From: Prevotella sp.
Lineage (GTDB): Bacteria > Bacteroidota > Bacteroidia > Bacteroidales > Bacteroidaceae
Direction of reading: 5' to 3'
NCBI GenBank assembly: GCA_017443345.1
Contig: JAFSNR010000037.1
Span: 1 to 64,000, forward strand
Length of the DNA stretch: 64,000 nucleotides
Below, piece after piece: positions 34,757 through 41,901 of the stretch. The notes beneath the pieces are model-generated. The model was not told the DNA's origin. It ran no database searches and was given only the letters and a program-made list of their open reading frames with translations. Position numbers and translations under genes: made by a program. The number at the start of each line of letters is the position of its first letter. Position 1 is the first letter of the stretch.

Positions 34757-35632
34757 ATGAAGAAATTTACATTTGCTGCAATCGCAGCAGCAGCCATCAT
34801 GATCGCATCATGTGGCAACCAGACTCCCAGAGCGAGTCTGAAGAGTGACGTCGACACCTTGAGCTACGCCATCGGTATGGCTCAGACTCAGGGTCTAAAG
34901 GAGTATCTCGTTGGCAATCTTGACATCGACACAGCCTACATCAACGATTTCATCAAGGGTCTCAACGAGGGTGCCAACGCTGGCGACAACAAAAAGAAGG
35001 CCGCTTACTATGCAGGTATCCAGATCGGTCAGCAGATCTCTAACCGTATGATGAAGGGTATCAACCACGAGGTATTCGGCGAAGATTCTACGAAGACCAT
35101 CTCACTGAAGAACTTCATGGCCGGATTCATCAGTGGTGTGACTGGCAAGAAGGCCCTGATGACCACCGACTCTGCTCAGGAGGTTGCTCAGCGTCTCATC
35201 CAGAGCATCAAGGCCAAGGAGCTCGAGGCTACCTATGGTCCCAACAAGGAGGCTGGTATCAAGTTCCTCGCCGAGAATGCCAAGAAGGACGGTGTGGTAA
35301 CCCTGCCCAGCGGTGTTCAGTACAAGGTCATCAAGGAGGGTACAGGTGCCATCCCTGCCGATACCTCTCTGGTAAAGGTGAACTACGAGGGCCGTCTGAT
35401 CAACGACTCTATCTTCGACAGCTCTTACAAGCGTGGCAACCCCACCACCTTCCGTGCTAACCAGGTGATCAAGGGTTGGACTGAGGCTCTCTGCCACATG
35501 CCTGCAGGTTCTATCTGGGAGGTATACATTCCTCAGGAGCTGGCTTACGGCGAGCGCGAGCAGAACATCATCAAGCCGTTCTCTGCCCTCATCTTCAAGA
35601 TCGAACTGCTCGAGGTTAATCCTAAGAAGTAA
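34757..35632 (+). CDS. FKBP-type peptidyl-prolyl isomerase 2, lipoprotein
   Basis: 291 residues with a lipoprotein signal (lipobox IASC, Cys at about residue 19). An FKBP_N helical region is followed by an FKBP domain from about residue 180 (VQYKVIKEGTGAIPADTS, VKVNYEGRLINDSIFDSS, ALIFKIELLEV). Probably acts on the periplasmic side, attached to a membrane. Its stop codon shares one base with the ATG of the third paralogue. Confidence 0.92.
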   Translation: MKKFTFAAIAAAAIMIASCGNQTPRASLKSDVDTLSYAIGMAQTQGLKEYLVGNLDIDTAYINDFIKGLNEGANAGDNKKKAAYYAGIQIGQQISNRMMKGINHEVFGEDSTKTISLKNFMAGFISGVTGKKALMTTDSAQEVAQRLIQSIKAKELEATYGPNKEAGIKFLAENAKKDGVVTLPSGVQYKVIKEGTGAIPADTSLVKVNYEGRLINDSIFDSSYKRGNPTTFRANQVIKGWTEALCHMPAGSIWEVYIPQELAYGEREQNIIKPFSALIFKIELLEVNPKK

Positions 35633-36477
35633 TGAAGAAGCTCTATATCCTGGCACTCGCTCTCGTGGCGAGTGCCTCTTCGTTTGCACAGCTGCGCACC
35701 AGCTCCGACTCCGTGAGCTACGCAGCTGGTATGTCGGTAACCAACGGTCTCATCCCTTTCCTGGTGCAACAGCAACAGATGGACACGACCTATATGGCCG
35801 ATTTCGTACGTGGCTTCCGCGAGGCCGTGAAGGGTGTTGATCCTGCGCGCAAGGCTTACCTGACGGGTATGTCGATTGCCCAGCAGCTCAACGAGCGCAT
35901 GCTGCCCGGTGTCACCCAGGAGTTCAAGGACTCACCCGACTCGATCATCCCCCAGCAGTTCTATGAGGGATTCGCAGCTGCACTCCTGAAGGATGCCACC
36001 TACTTCACGACCGAAAAGGCCGAACAGTACTTCATGGCAAAACGCGAGGCCGACAAGGCTGCCCGCGAGGAGAAGCTCTACGGAGCCAATCGCACGGCAG
36101 GCCGTCAGTTCCTCGAGGAGAACGCCAAGAAGGAGGGTGTCATCACCCTACCCAGCGGTCTGCAGTATAAGGTACTCGTGAAGGGCGATGGTCAGGTGCC
36201 CCTCTCGTCTGATCGTGTACAGGTGAACTACGAAGGTCGTCTCATCGACGGCACCATCTTCGATGCCTCGAAGAATCACGGCGACAAGCCTGCTGAGTTC
36301 ACACCCACCCAGGTGATCAAGGGCTGGACCGAGGCACTGACGATGATGCCAGTGGGTTCGAAGTGGCAACTCTACATCCCTTATGAGCTCGCCTACGGCG
36401 ATCGCGACACGGGTAAGATCAAACCTTTCAGTACGTTGATTTTCGACATCGAACTGGTAGGAATTTCTGAGAAATAA
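35632..36477 (+). CDS. FKBP-type peptidyl-prolyl isomerase 3, periplasmic
   Basis: 281 residues with a type I signal peptide (ends ASSFAQ), then the FKBP_N region and an FKBP domain from about residue 165 (LQYKVLVKGDGQVPLSSD, VQVNYEGRLIDGTIFDAS). Soluble periplasmic counterpart of the preceding lipoprotein. It is followed by a strong terminator. Confidence 0.92.
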   Translation: MKKLYILALALVASASSFAQLRTSSDSVSYAAGMSVTNGLIPFLVQQQQMDTTYMADFVRGFREAVKGVDPARKAYLTGMSIAQQLNERMLPGVTQEFKDSPDSIIPQQFYEGFAAALLKDATYFTTEKAEQYFMAKREADKAAREEKLYGANRTAGRQFLEENAKKEGVITLPSGLQYKVLVKGDGQVPLSSDRVQVNYEGRLIDGTIFDASKNHGDKPAEFTPTQVIKGWTEALTMMPVGSKWQLYIPYELAYGDRDTGKIKPFSTLIFDIELVGISEK

Positions 36478-36479
36478 GC

Positions 36480-36512
36480 AAGTGTGTCACACAAAGTGAC
36501 ACACTTTTTTTA
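36480..36512 (+). terminator. Rho-independent terminator after the FKBP cluster
   Basis: AAGTGTGTCAC and GTGACACACTT form an 11-bp stem around a short loop and run into TTTTTTT. Confidence 0.9.
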
Positions 36513-36552
36513 TTTTTCCCATTTAAAAGTTGCATTATTCAATTAATTTGCT

Positions 36553-36560
36553 TACTTTTG
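36553..36560 (+). promoter_or_regulatory. Promoter of the Lrp-family regulator
   Basis: TACTTTTG with TTGC at 36530-36533, spacing 19 bp; about 30 bp to the ATG at 36591. Confidence 0.75.
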
Positions 36561-36590
36561 CTGACAAATTGTTACTAATCATGAATAAAA

Positions 36591-37067
36591 ATGGAAAAAA
36601 TTGATTTTCTGGACAAGAAGATACTGAGCATTCTGTCTAAGAATGCGCGTATTCCTTTCAAGGATGTAGCCGCTGAGTGTAATGTGTCGCGTGCAGCAAT
36701 CCACCAGCGTGTACAGCACCTGATTGATGCCGATGTCATCACGGGCAGCGGCTTCGACGTGAATCCTAAGAGTCTTGGCTATTCCACCTGTACCTACGTT
36801 GGCATCAACCTCGAGAAGGGTTCGATGTACAAGGAGGTGGTTCAGCGCCTGCAGCATATCCCCGAGGTGGTGGAGTGCCACTTCACTACTGGCCCTTACA
36901 CCATGCTCGTGAAGCTCTATGCCAAGGACAACGAGCAGCTGATGGAGTTGCTCAACGGCAAACTGCAGGGCATCCCCGGCGTGGTGGCCACTGAGACACT
37001 CATCTCCCTCGAGCAGAGTCTGAAGCGTGAGATTCCCATCGTGTTGGACGAAGACGAGCGCCGATGA
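36591..37067 (+). CDS. Lrp/AsnC-family transcriptional regulator
   Basis: 158 residues: N-terminal winged helix-turn-helix (LDKKILSILSKNARIPFKDV, then SRAAIHQRVQHL as recognition helix) and a C-terminal RAM/AsnC ligand-binding domain. Such proteins respond to amino acids. Its stop overlaps the start of a C26-M19 amidase/dipeptidase fusion by 4 bp, so it may regulate peptide or amino-acid breakdown including its own operon (inference). Confidence 0.9.
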   Translation: MEKIDFLDKKILSILSKNARIPFKDVAAECNVSRAAIHQRVQHLIDADVITGSGFDVNPKSLGYSTCTYVGINLEKGSMYKEVVQRLQHIPEVVECHFTTGPYTMLVKLYAKDNEQLMELLNGKLQGIPGVVATETLISLEQSLKREIPIVLDEDERR

Positions 37068-38818
37068 ACCATTTCGACCTGAAAACCCATCTCCGCGATG
37101 CCTATATGCGCTTCCCCGAGTCGGATCCGCGTCCTGTCATCGGCATCACGGGTAACTTCGAGGACGGTCAGCTGCGACTGGGTCGCGGCTATTACGACAG
37201 CATCGTCGCCGCTGGTGGCGTGCCCCTCGTCATTCCCCCCGTCGCTGATACCGATGTCATCATCAACAGTCTGAGTCGCATCGACGGACTTCTGCTGAGT
37301 GGTGGTGGCGATGTCAATCCTCTTTGGACGGGCGAAGAGCCCTCTCCGCTGCTCCACGGCATCAACCGTGAGCGCGACCTCCCCGAGCTGCTCATCACGC
37401 GTCTGGCTTTCAACCGTCAGCTCCCCATCCTCGGCATCTGCCGTGGTATCCAGGTGCTCGCCACTGCCCTTGGTGGTAAGGTGGCACAGGACCTTTCGGA
37501 AGTGAAAAGTGAAAAGCCAGAAGTGAAAAGTGAAAAGCCGGAAGTGAAAAGTGTGAAGCATTCACAGGATGCAGATCGCAGCGAGCCCACCCACAGCGTG
37601 ACCATCGGACGAGGCACCATCCTCTCCCAGATCTACGACGCGCCTAAACTCTTCGTCAACAGTTTCCACCATCAGGCCGTGTCCGATGGCGGCCCCCGTC
37701 TCCGTGCCACGGCCGTAGCTGCTGACGGTATCATCGAAGCCGTCGAGAGCAGCGAGTATAAATCCATCCTCGGTGTCCAGTGGCATCCCGAATGTCTTGC
37801 TGAGGGAGCACCTCTCTTCCAGTGGCTCATTAGTCGTGCCAAAGCATGGCGCCAAGCCCAGCAGGTCCACGACCGTATACTCACCCTCGACACCCATTGC
37901 GACACCCCGATGCTCTTCCCCCAGGGTGTGCGCATCGATCAGCGCGACACGCGCATCCTCGTCGATCTCCACAAGATGGACGAAGGACGACAGGACGCCA
38001 CCATCATGGTTGCCTACCTCCCCCAGCCCACGGAGAATCCCACTGAGTATGCCGATCATATCTTCGACCAGATCGAGGAGATGGTACAAGCGAATGCCCA
38101 TGCAGTGGCCATCGCCCGTACCCCCGCCGACCTCTGGCGTAACAAGCACCAGGGTCTGAAGAGCATCATGCTCGGCATTGAGAACGGCATCGCCCTCGAT
38201 GGCTCCATCGAACGGCTGCGACACTTCGCTGAACGTGGCATCGTCTACATGACCCTCTGCCACAATGGCGACAACGATATCTGCGACTCTGCCAAGGGCA
38301 ATGCCACGCATGGAGGCGTCAGCGCCTTCGGCCGTCAGGTTATCGCCGAGATGAACCGTCTGGGCATCCTCGTCGATCTCAGCCATGCTGCCGAGAGCAG
38401 CTTCTACGATGCACTCGACATCAGCCGTGTGCCCATCGTGTGCAGCCACAGCAGTTCGCGCGCCCTCTGCGACCATCCGCGTAACCTGACCGACGACCAG
38501 ATGCGCGCCCTCGCCGCTAAGGGCGGTGTGGCACAGACCACCATCTATAACGGCTTCCTCCGTCGCCATGGTGAGGCCACCATCCTCGACGTCCTCGACC
38601 ACCTCGAGCACGCCATCGAGGTGATGGGCATCGACCATGTAGGTCTCGGTACCGACTTCGACGGTGACGGTGGTGTCCGCGGTCTGGCCAACTCCTCCGA
38701 GCTCATCCACTTCACCATGCAGCTCCTCGCGCGCCGTTATTCCGAGGCCGACATCCAGAAGATCTGGGGTGGCAACTTCCTCCGCGTGATGACTCAGGCA
38801 CAAACCCAGAAGGCATAA
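37064..38818 (+). CDS. Fusion: class I glutamine amidotransferase-like (C26) hydrolase with M19 membrane dipeptidase
   Basis: 584 residues with two complete enzyme domains. Residues about 20-262 are a peptidase C26 (gamma-glutamyl hydrolase type) with nucleophile Cys in GICRGIQ and His-Glu in QWHPE. Residues about 275-580 are an M19 dipeptidase with all metal ligands: HCD, the Glu in GIENG, SHAAES, CSHSSSR and the catalytic-site Asp in GTDFDGDG. No signal peptide is seen. The likely job is two-step hydrolysis of gamma-glutamyl peptides (inference). Residues about 145-166 are three heptapeptide repeats from the GTGAAAA DNA repeat. Confidence 0.88.
   Translation: MNHFDLKTHLRDAYMRFPESDPRPVIGITGNFEDGQLRLGRGYYDSIVAAGGVPLVIPPVADTDVIINSLSRIDGLLLSGGGDVNPLWTGEEPSPLLHGINRERDLPELLITRLAFNRQLPILGICRGIQVLATALGGKVAQDLSEVKSEKPEVKSEKPEVKSVKHSQDADRSEPTHSVTIGRGTILSQIYDAPKLFVNSFHHQAVSDGGPRLRATAVAADGIIEAVESSEYKSILGVQWHPECLAEGAPLFQWLISRAKAWRQAQQVHDRILTLDTHCDTPMLFPQGVRIDQRDTRILVDLHKMDEGRQDATIMVAYLPQPTENPTEYADHIFDQIEEMVQANAHAVAIARTPADLWRNKHQGLKSIMLGIENGIALDGSIERLRHFAERGIVYMTLCHNGDNDICDSAKGNATHGGVSAFGRQVIAEMNRLGILVDLSHAAESSFYDALDISRVPIVCSHSSSRALCDHPRNLTDDQMRALAAKGGVAQTTIYNGFLRRHGEATILDVLDHLEHAIEVMGIDHVGLGTDFDGDGGVRGLANSSELIHFTMQLLARRYSEADIQKIWGGNFLRVMTQAQTQKA
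37498..37561. repeat. 7-bp GTGAAAA / 21-bp repeat inside the C26-M19 gene
   Basis: Three 21-bp units, each starting GAAGTGAAAAGTG, in the reading frame give EVKSEKP, EVKSEKP and EVKSVKH. They lie within the C26 domain, between the nucleophile elbow and the catalytic His region, as a surface loop would. Confidence 0.9.
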
Positions 38819-38842
38819 CGGTAAAAAAGCAAAAGAAGAATT

Positions 38843-39889
38843 ATGAAAAGATTTTGGGTTTACCTTTTGGGCTTTTTACTTTTATCCTGTGCCTCGCGCA
38901 AGCAGACCAGCGAGGACACCAGTTCGCTACAGCCCCTGGGTCCTGCCTTCAATGCCGACAGCGCCTACGCCTTCTGTGAGGCCCAGTGCGCCTTCGGTCC
39001 CCGTGTGATGAACAGTTCCGTCCACGACCAGTGCGAGCAGTGGATTGTCTCTAAGTTCCAGTCCTATGGCCTCAGCGTCACCACACAGAAGACCACCCTC
39101 AAGGGCTACAACGGCACACCCCTGCACGCTACGAACATCGTGGCCAGCTATCGTCCCGAACTCACGGAGCGCATCCTGCTCTGTGCCCACTGGGACAGCC
39201 GTCCCTGGGCTGATAACGATCCCGATCCCGCCAACCACCACACACCCGTGCTCGCCGCCAACGACGGTGCCTCTGGTGTGGCCGTGATGCTCGAGATAGC
39301 CCGGTTGCTTAGTTTACAGATGACTGTTGACAGTTTACAGATGAATACCTCTGACACATCGACTGTAAACCGTAAACCGTCAACTGTAGACAATCTTATA
39401 GGTGTCGACTTCGTCTGCTTCGATGCTGAGGACTGGGGTGTTCCCCAGTGGAGCGATGCCACCGATACCGGTGACTCCTGGGCCCTTGGTGCCCAGTATT
39501 GGGCTGCACATCCCCATGTCGAGGGCTACAAGGCCCGTTTCGGCATCCTGCTCGATATGGTAGGAGGCGAGGGTGCCCAGTTCTATCAGGAAGGCATGTC
39601 CATGCAGTATGCCAGTAGCGTGGTCACGAAAGTGTGGCGCGCTGCTCAGGTAGTCGGCTTCGGCAGTCTGTTCCCCATGCAGAAGGGCGGTTATATCACC
39701 GACGACCATCTGCCCGTGAACACCGTGGCCCATATCCCCTGCATCGACATCATCCCCTACTATCCCGACTGCGCCCAGAGCAGCTTTGGCCCTACGTGGC
39801 ACACCGTCAACGACGATATGTCGCACATCTCGCGCAACACGCTCCAGGCCGTCGGCCAGACCGTCATCCAAGTTCTATTCTCCGAATAA
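38843..39889 (+). CDS. M28-family glutaminyl-peptide cyclotransferase-like lipoprotein
   Basis: 348 residues with a lipobox (LLSC, Cys about residue 16). The core CAHWDSRPWADNDPD (zinc ligands), ANDGASGVAVMLEIAR and FDAEDWG match the animal-type glutaminyl cyclases known from Porphyromonas and Prevotella, which turn N-terminal Gln of exported proteins into pyroglutamate; a plain M28 aminopeptidase is the alternative. About 30 residues (154-184) are encoded by an inserted 7-bp repeat patch between strands of the zinc site region. A terminator follows. Confidence 0.87.
   Translation: MKRFWVYLLGFLLLSCASRKQTSEDTSSLQPLGPAFNADSAYAFCEAQCAFGPRVMNSSVHDQCEQWIVSKFQSYGLSVTTQKTTLKGYNGTPLHATNIVASYRPELTERILLCAHWDSRPWADNDPDPANHHTPVLAANDGASGVAVMLEIARLLSLQMTVDSLQMNTSDTSTVNRKPSTVDNLIGVDFVCFDAEDWGVPQWSDATDTGDSWALGAQYWAAHPHVEGYKARFGILLDMVGGEGAQFYQEGMSMQYASSVVTKVWRAAQVVGFGSLFPMQKGGYITDDHLPVNTVAHIPCIDIIPYYPDCAQSSFGPTWHTVNDDMSHISRNTLQAVGQTVIQVLFSE
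39304..39395. repeat. 7-bp repeat patch with inverted halves inside the cyclotransferase gene
   Basis: Left half: AGTTTAC, AGATGAC, TGTTGAC, AGTTTAC, AGATGAA. Right half: ACTGTAA, ACCGTAA, ACCGTCA, ACTGTAG. The right half is roughly the reverse complement of the left, so the mRNA can fold into a long hairpin in the coding region. Confidence 0.82.
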
Positions 39890-39894
39890 CAAAA

Positions 39895-39926
39895 TCTCAC
39901 AACGGGGCTGTCCCCGTTGTGAGATT
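39895..39926. terminator. Bidirectional terminator
   Basis: TCTCACAACGGGG and CCCCGTTGTGAGA form a 13-bp perfect stem with loop CTGT, placed between the cyclotransferase stop (39889) and the stop of the convergent lipoprotein gene (39941). Confidence 0.88.
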
Positions 39927-39940
39927 ATTCGACGTAGAGA

Positions 39941-40837
39941 TTATAGCGACACCTCTTTCAGCGACGAGGTGATGTCGGTGCCGTTCACGCTGATCGTAAA
40001 GGAGTTGTAAACGTCATGAGTGACCGTCCAGAACTTGTAGGTGTTCTTCACGACGTTGAATTTGATCTCGAGATTACGGTCATTACTGTCAAACCAATCA
40101 TTATTTTTGGCAGAGAAAAAGAGTTCGTTGCTCTCCAGCCTCAGGAAGGTATCGAACTTATCAGCATAGGCACCTGCTTTAGTGCCGGAGAAGGTTCCAC
40201 CATCATTGGTGAAAGTAAAGGTGGTTGTATTTTCGTTATTTTGCCACTTGTATACAACCTCCACCTTGGCACCTTTCACGAGTGCGTCAGTCAGGGTAAC
40301 GCCTTCGCCTTTCTCCTTAATCAGGTTGGTAATCTCGACGTTGGAGACCTTCATCTTAACACCTGTCACCTTGTACTTCGGGTCGCCTGGTATCACCTCC
40401 ATGGTGCTCTCCTTGATGTCGATGAAAGCGGTCAGCACAAGGTCGGAAGTGTTTTTCTCAGTGACTGTGAACTTGATCACGTTGTTAACCTTGTCGTGCT
40501 CCATCTTAAAATTGCAGTCCTTCTCTGTGATGGTCGGTTCGTCACCACGTGTCTGCGCCTTGTCAAAGTCCAGCAACTCATAGGTATCGCCCACCCTCAC
40601 GAAGGCGACATAGAAGTCCTCGCCGTTCAGGTTGAAAGTCAAAACCACAATAGTCCCGTCGTTCAGGGCATCCTCAAGTGTGACTTCCTTTGTAACAGGG
40701 GTTGTTGGAACCGGCTTGTCTTCAGTGCCCAGAACAGCATCGACAAACCCCTGACAAGAGGTCATTGTAAGGCCAAGAATCAGAACACCGGCCTGCATCC
40801 ATTTATTCATTTTTCTCATAACAATATTATTAATCAT
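39941..40837 (-). CDS. Orphan lipoprotein of unknown function
   Basis: Up to 298 residues; the start may be 40837, 40819 or 40810 (three close in-frame ATGs). The lipobox is MTSC. The mature protein is rich in Thr, Val and Asn and looks all-beta, with two similar halves (TLEDALNDGTIVVLTFNLNG against TLTDALVKGAKVEVVYKWQN), suggesting an internal duplication. I recognise no family. It lies just behind the 3' relic of an amidohydrolase gene and shares that relic's promoter. Confidence 0.8.
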   Translation of the reverse strand: MINNIVMRKMNKWMQAGVLILGLTMTSCQGFVDAVLGTEDKPVPTTPVTKEVTLEDALNDGTIVVLTFNLNGEDFYVAFVRVGDTYELLDFDKAQTRGDEPTITEKDCNFKMEHDKVNNVIKFTVTEKNTSDLVLTAFIDIKESTMEVIPGDPKYKVTGVKMKVSNVEITNLIKEKGEGVTLTDALVKGAKVEVVYKWQNNENTTTFTFTNDGGTFSGTKAGAYADKFDTFLRLESNELFFSAKNNDWFDSNDRNLEIKFNVVKNTYKFWTVTHDVYNSFTISVNGTDITSSLKEVSL

Positions 40838-40846
40838 GATTACTTC

Positions 40847-40891
40847 TTACATAGAGAATACCTTTTTGCCCTCGAAGTAGGTGGCTTTTAG
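40847..40891 (-). pseudogene. 3' relic of an amidohydrolase gene
   Basis: On the minus strand these bases read ATYFEGKKVFSM and a stop, preceded by LK. The last twelve residues equal the C-terminus of the amidohydrolase at 44088 and differ by one residue from that of the one at 46874. Nothing else of the gene remains and there is no start codon. Confidence 0.82.
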
Positions 40892-40898
40892 CTGTTTG

Positions 40899-40906
40899 CA
40901 AAGATA
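40899..40906 (-). promoter_or_regulatory. Promoter upstream of the amidohydrolase relic and lipoprotein
   Basis: Minus-strand TATCTTTG (TAnnTTTG) 8 bp before the relic; it would now drive the lipoprotein gene with a leader of about 55-80 nt containing the relic. Confidence 0.55.
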
Positions 40907-40994
40907 AGCAAATTCCTCCAAAAAAAGAGCCCGAATGACGTTTATATGCAAATTTTGCATATTTTGCAACGATTTTTGCAGATTTTGAAAGTCG

Positions 40995-41089
40995 AAAGCA
41001 CAAAAACAGGCACCTGTTTCCAGATGCCGAGGACCAGATGCCGGGGCGCAGATGCCGGGGCGCAGAGGTACCTGTCACTTTTGTGCCTT
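40995..41089. repeat. GC-rich hairpin cassette with 14-bp tandem repeats
   Basis: Outer arms 40995-41014 and 41067-41089 are imperfect inverted repeats (AAAGCACAAAA..ACAGGCACC against its complement). Between them are three direct 14-mers at 41021-41062 of the form CAGATGCCGGGGCG (the first is CAGATGCCGAGGAC). Confidence 0.75.
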
Positions 41090-41499
41090 GTAGTGCTCCG
41101 CCCATCGGCATTCCCGACCTATAGGTCGCCTACCCGTAGCCTTTCCGTCCTGCCCATAGGACATCACAGCCACATCGGGCAGATGCAACTGCAAAATTAC
41201 AAATTATTTTGGAATAAAGTGCCACTAGAGCAAAAAATCTGCAAAAAGATGGGAATTATTTGGAAGATAAGAGAAAAATGCTTATCTTTTCAACATCAGA
41301 ACAATTGGGGAGATGCCATGTATAATTATTCATCTTTCGAGGGCATAGCGAGGTTACGGATCGAAGGGAGCGAGAATACTTTTCTCCATAGCCAAGCAGT
41401 AATTTCTTCATAGGCAAGGAGCAATTTCTCTTAGGCCTACGGGAAAAACCAGCCTTTCTGTGTATAATTATGCACAACCGAATGAATATGCAATGACTA

Positions 41500-41565
41500 T
41501 TAATGGTGGCAATTGCTACCATTAATAGTAGCAATTGTTAGACTTAATGGTAGCAAACGCCAGTA
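41500..41565. repeat. Three 22-bp iteron-like direct repeats
   Basis: Units start at 41500, 41522 and 41544, exactly 22 bp apart, with core TTAATRGTRGCAA. The first two also contain CAATTG, and nested palindromes are formed (for example 41500-41525). The array lies 31 bp left of the inverted-repeat arm that bounds the helicase pseudogene. Confidence 0.85.
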
Positions 41566-41596
41566 TTCGACGATGCATATTTTTGCATTTTTGACG

Positions 41597-41709
41597 CTAA
41601 CCTCACTCAGATGGCTGACACGCCTTTGTAGAAAGGGATTGGGGCGAGTGAGGTTGACGGTTTTAACCTCACTTCAACCTCACTCAGACCTCACTTGAAC
41701 CTCACTTCA
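41597..41709. repeat. Left arm of ~110-bp inverted repeat
   Basis: Contains AACCTCACTC-type 9-10-mers in both orientations around a core GCCTTTGTAGAAAGGG. Its reverse complement aligns along the whole length with 42968-43080, with about one gap in the first 76 bp; the best blocks are CCTTTGxAGAA, GAGTGAGGTTG and GTTTTAACCTCACT. Confidence 0.85.
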
Positions 41710-41822
41710 ATCCCACCCCATACTTATCCGGCTGTTATGAGGCCAAATGTTAATTCGCACGATTTTAATTGTTAAAACGTGTCTTTTTGGGGGAAAAACT
41801 TGCAACCGCAAAAGAAATGCTG

Positions 41823-41830
41823 TACCTTTG
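41823..41830 (+). promoter_or_regulatory. Promoter of the VirE-like helicase pseudogene
   Basis: TACCTTTG with TTGC at 41800-41803, spacing 19 bp, about 70 bp before the ATG at 41902. The promoter is intact although the gene is not. Confidence 0.7.
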
Positions 41831-41901
41831 CATTCGAAAATTAAAGAAAGGAAAACGATTGAAGGAAAACAAACGGTAAAATTTAACTAAACATCTTTTT
41901 T

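Larger units (their letters stand above)
40907..41901. other. About 1 kb intergenic accessory region
   Basis: No gene could be supported on either strand. It holds, in order: AT-rich TTTTGCA-type sequence (40940-40990), a GC-rich hairpin cassette with 14-bp repeats (40995-41089), a 12-bp palindrome near 41116, an AT-rich stretch with an 18-bp near-palindrome (about 41460-41477), three 22-bp iteron-like units (41500-41565), the left inverted-repeat arm (41597-41709), and the promoter of the helicase pseudogene (41823-41830). Confidence 0.7.

Noticed and set aside
37562..38803. Minus-strand frame opposite the M19 dipeptidase half
   Set aside because: Shadow of a conserved enzyme; no independent promoter or motif.
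40946..41413. 155-codon plus-strand frame in the accessory intergenic region
   Set aside because: Runs through the GC-rich hairpin cassette and palindromes, low-complexity product, no promoter at a proper distance, no motif.
41460..41477. 18-bp near-palindrome (TGTGTATAATTATGCACA) as a regulator site
   Set aside because: AT-rich and single; palindromes of this kind arise by chance in such sequence, and no promoter of a gene lies nearby.
41256..41534. Small minus-strand frame near the iterons
   Set aside because: Composition is unlike neighbouring proteins and it crosses the iteron repeats; no support for expression.
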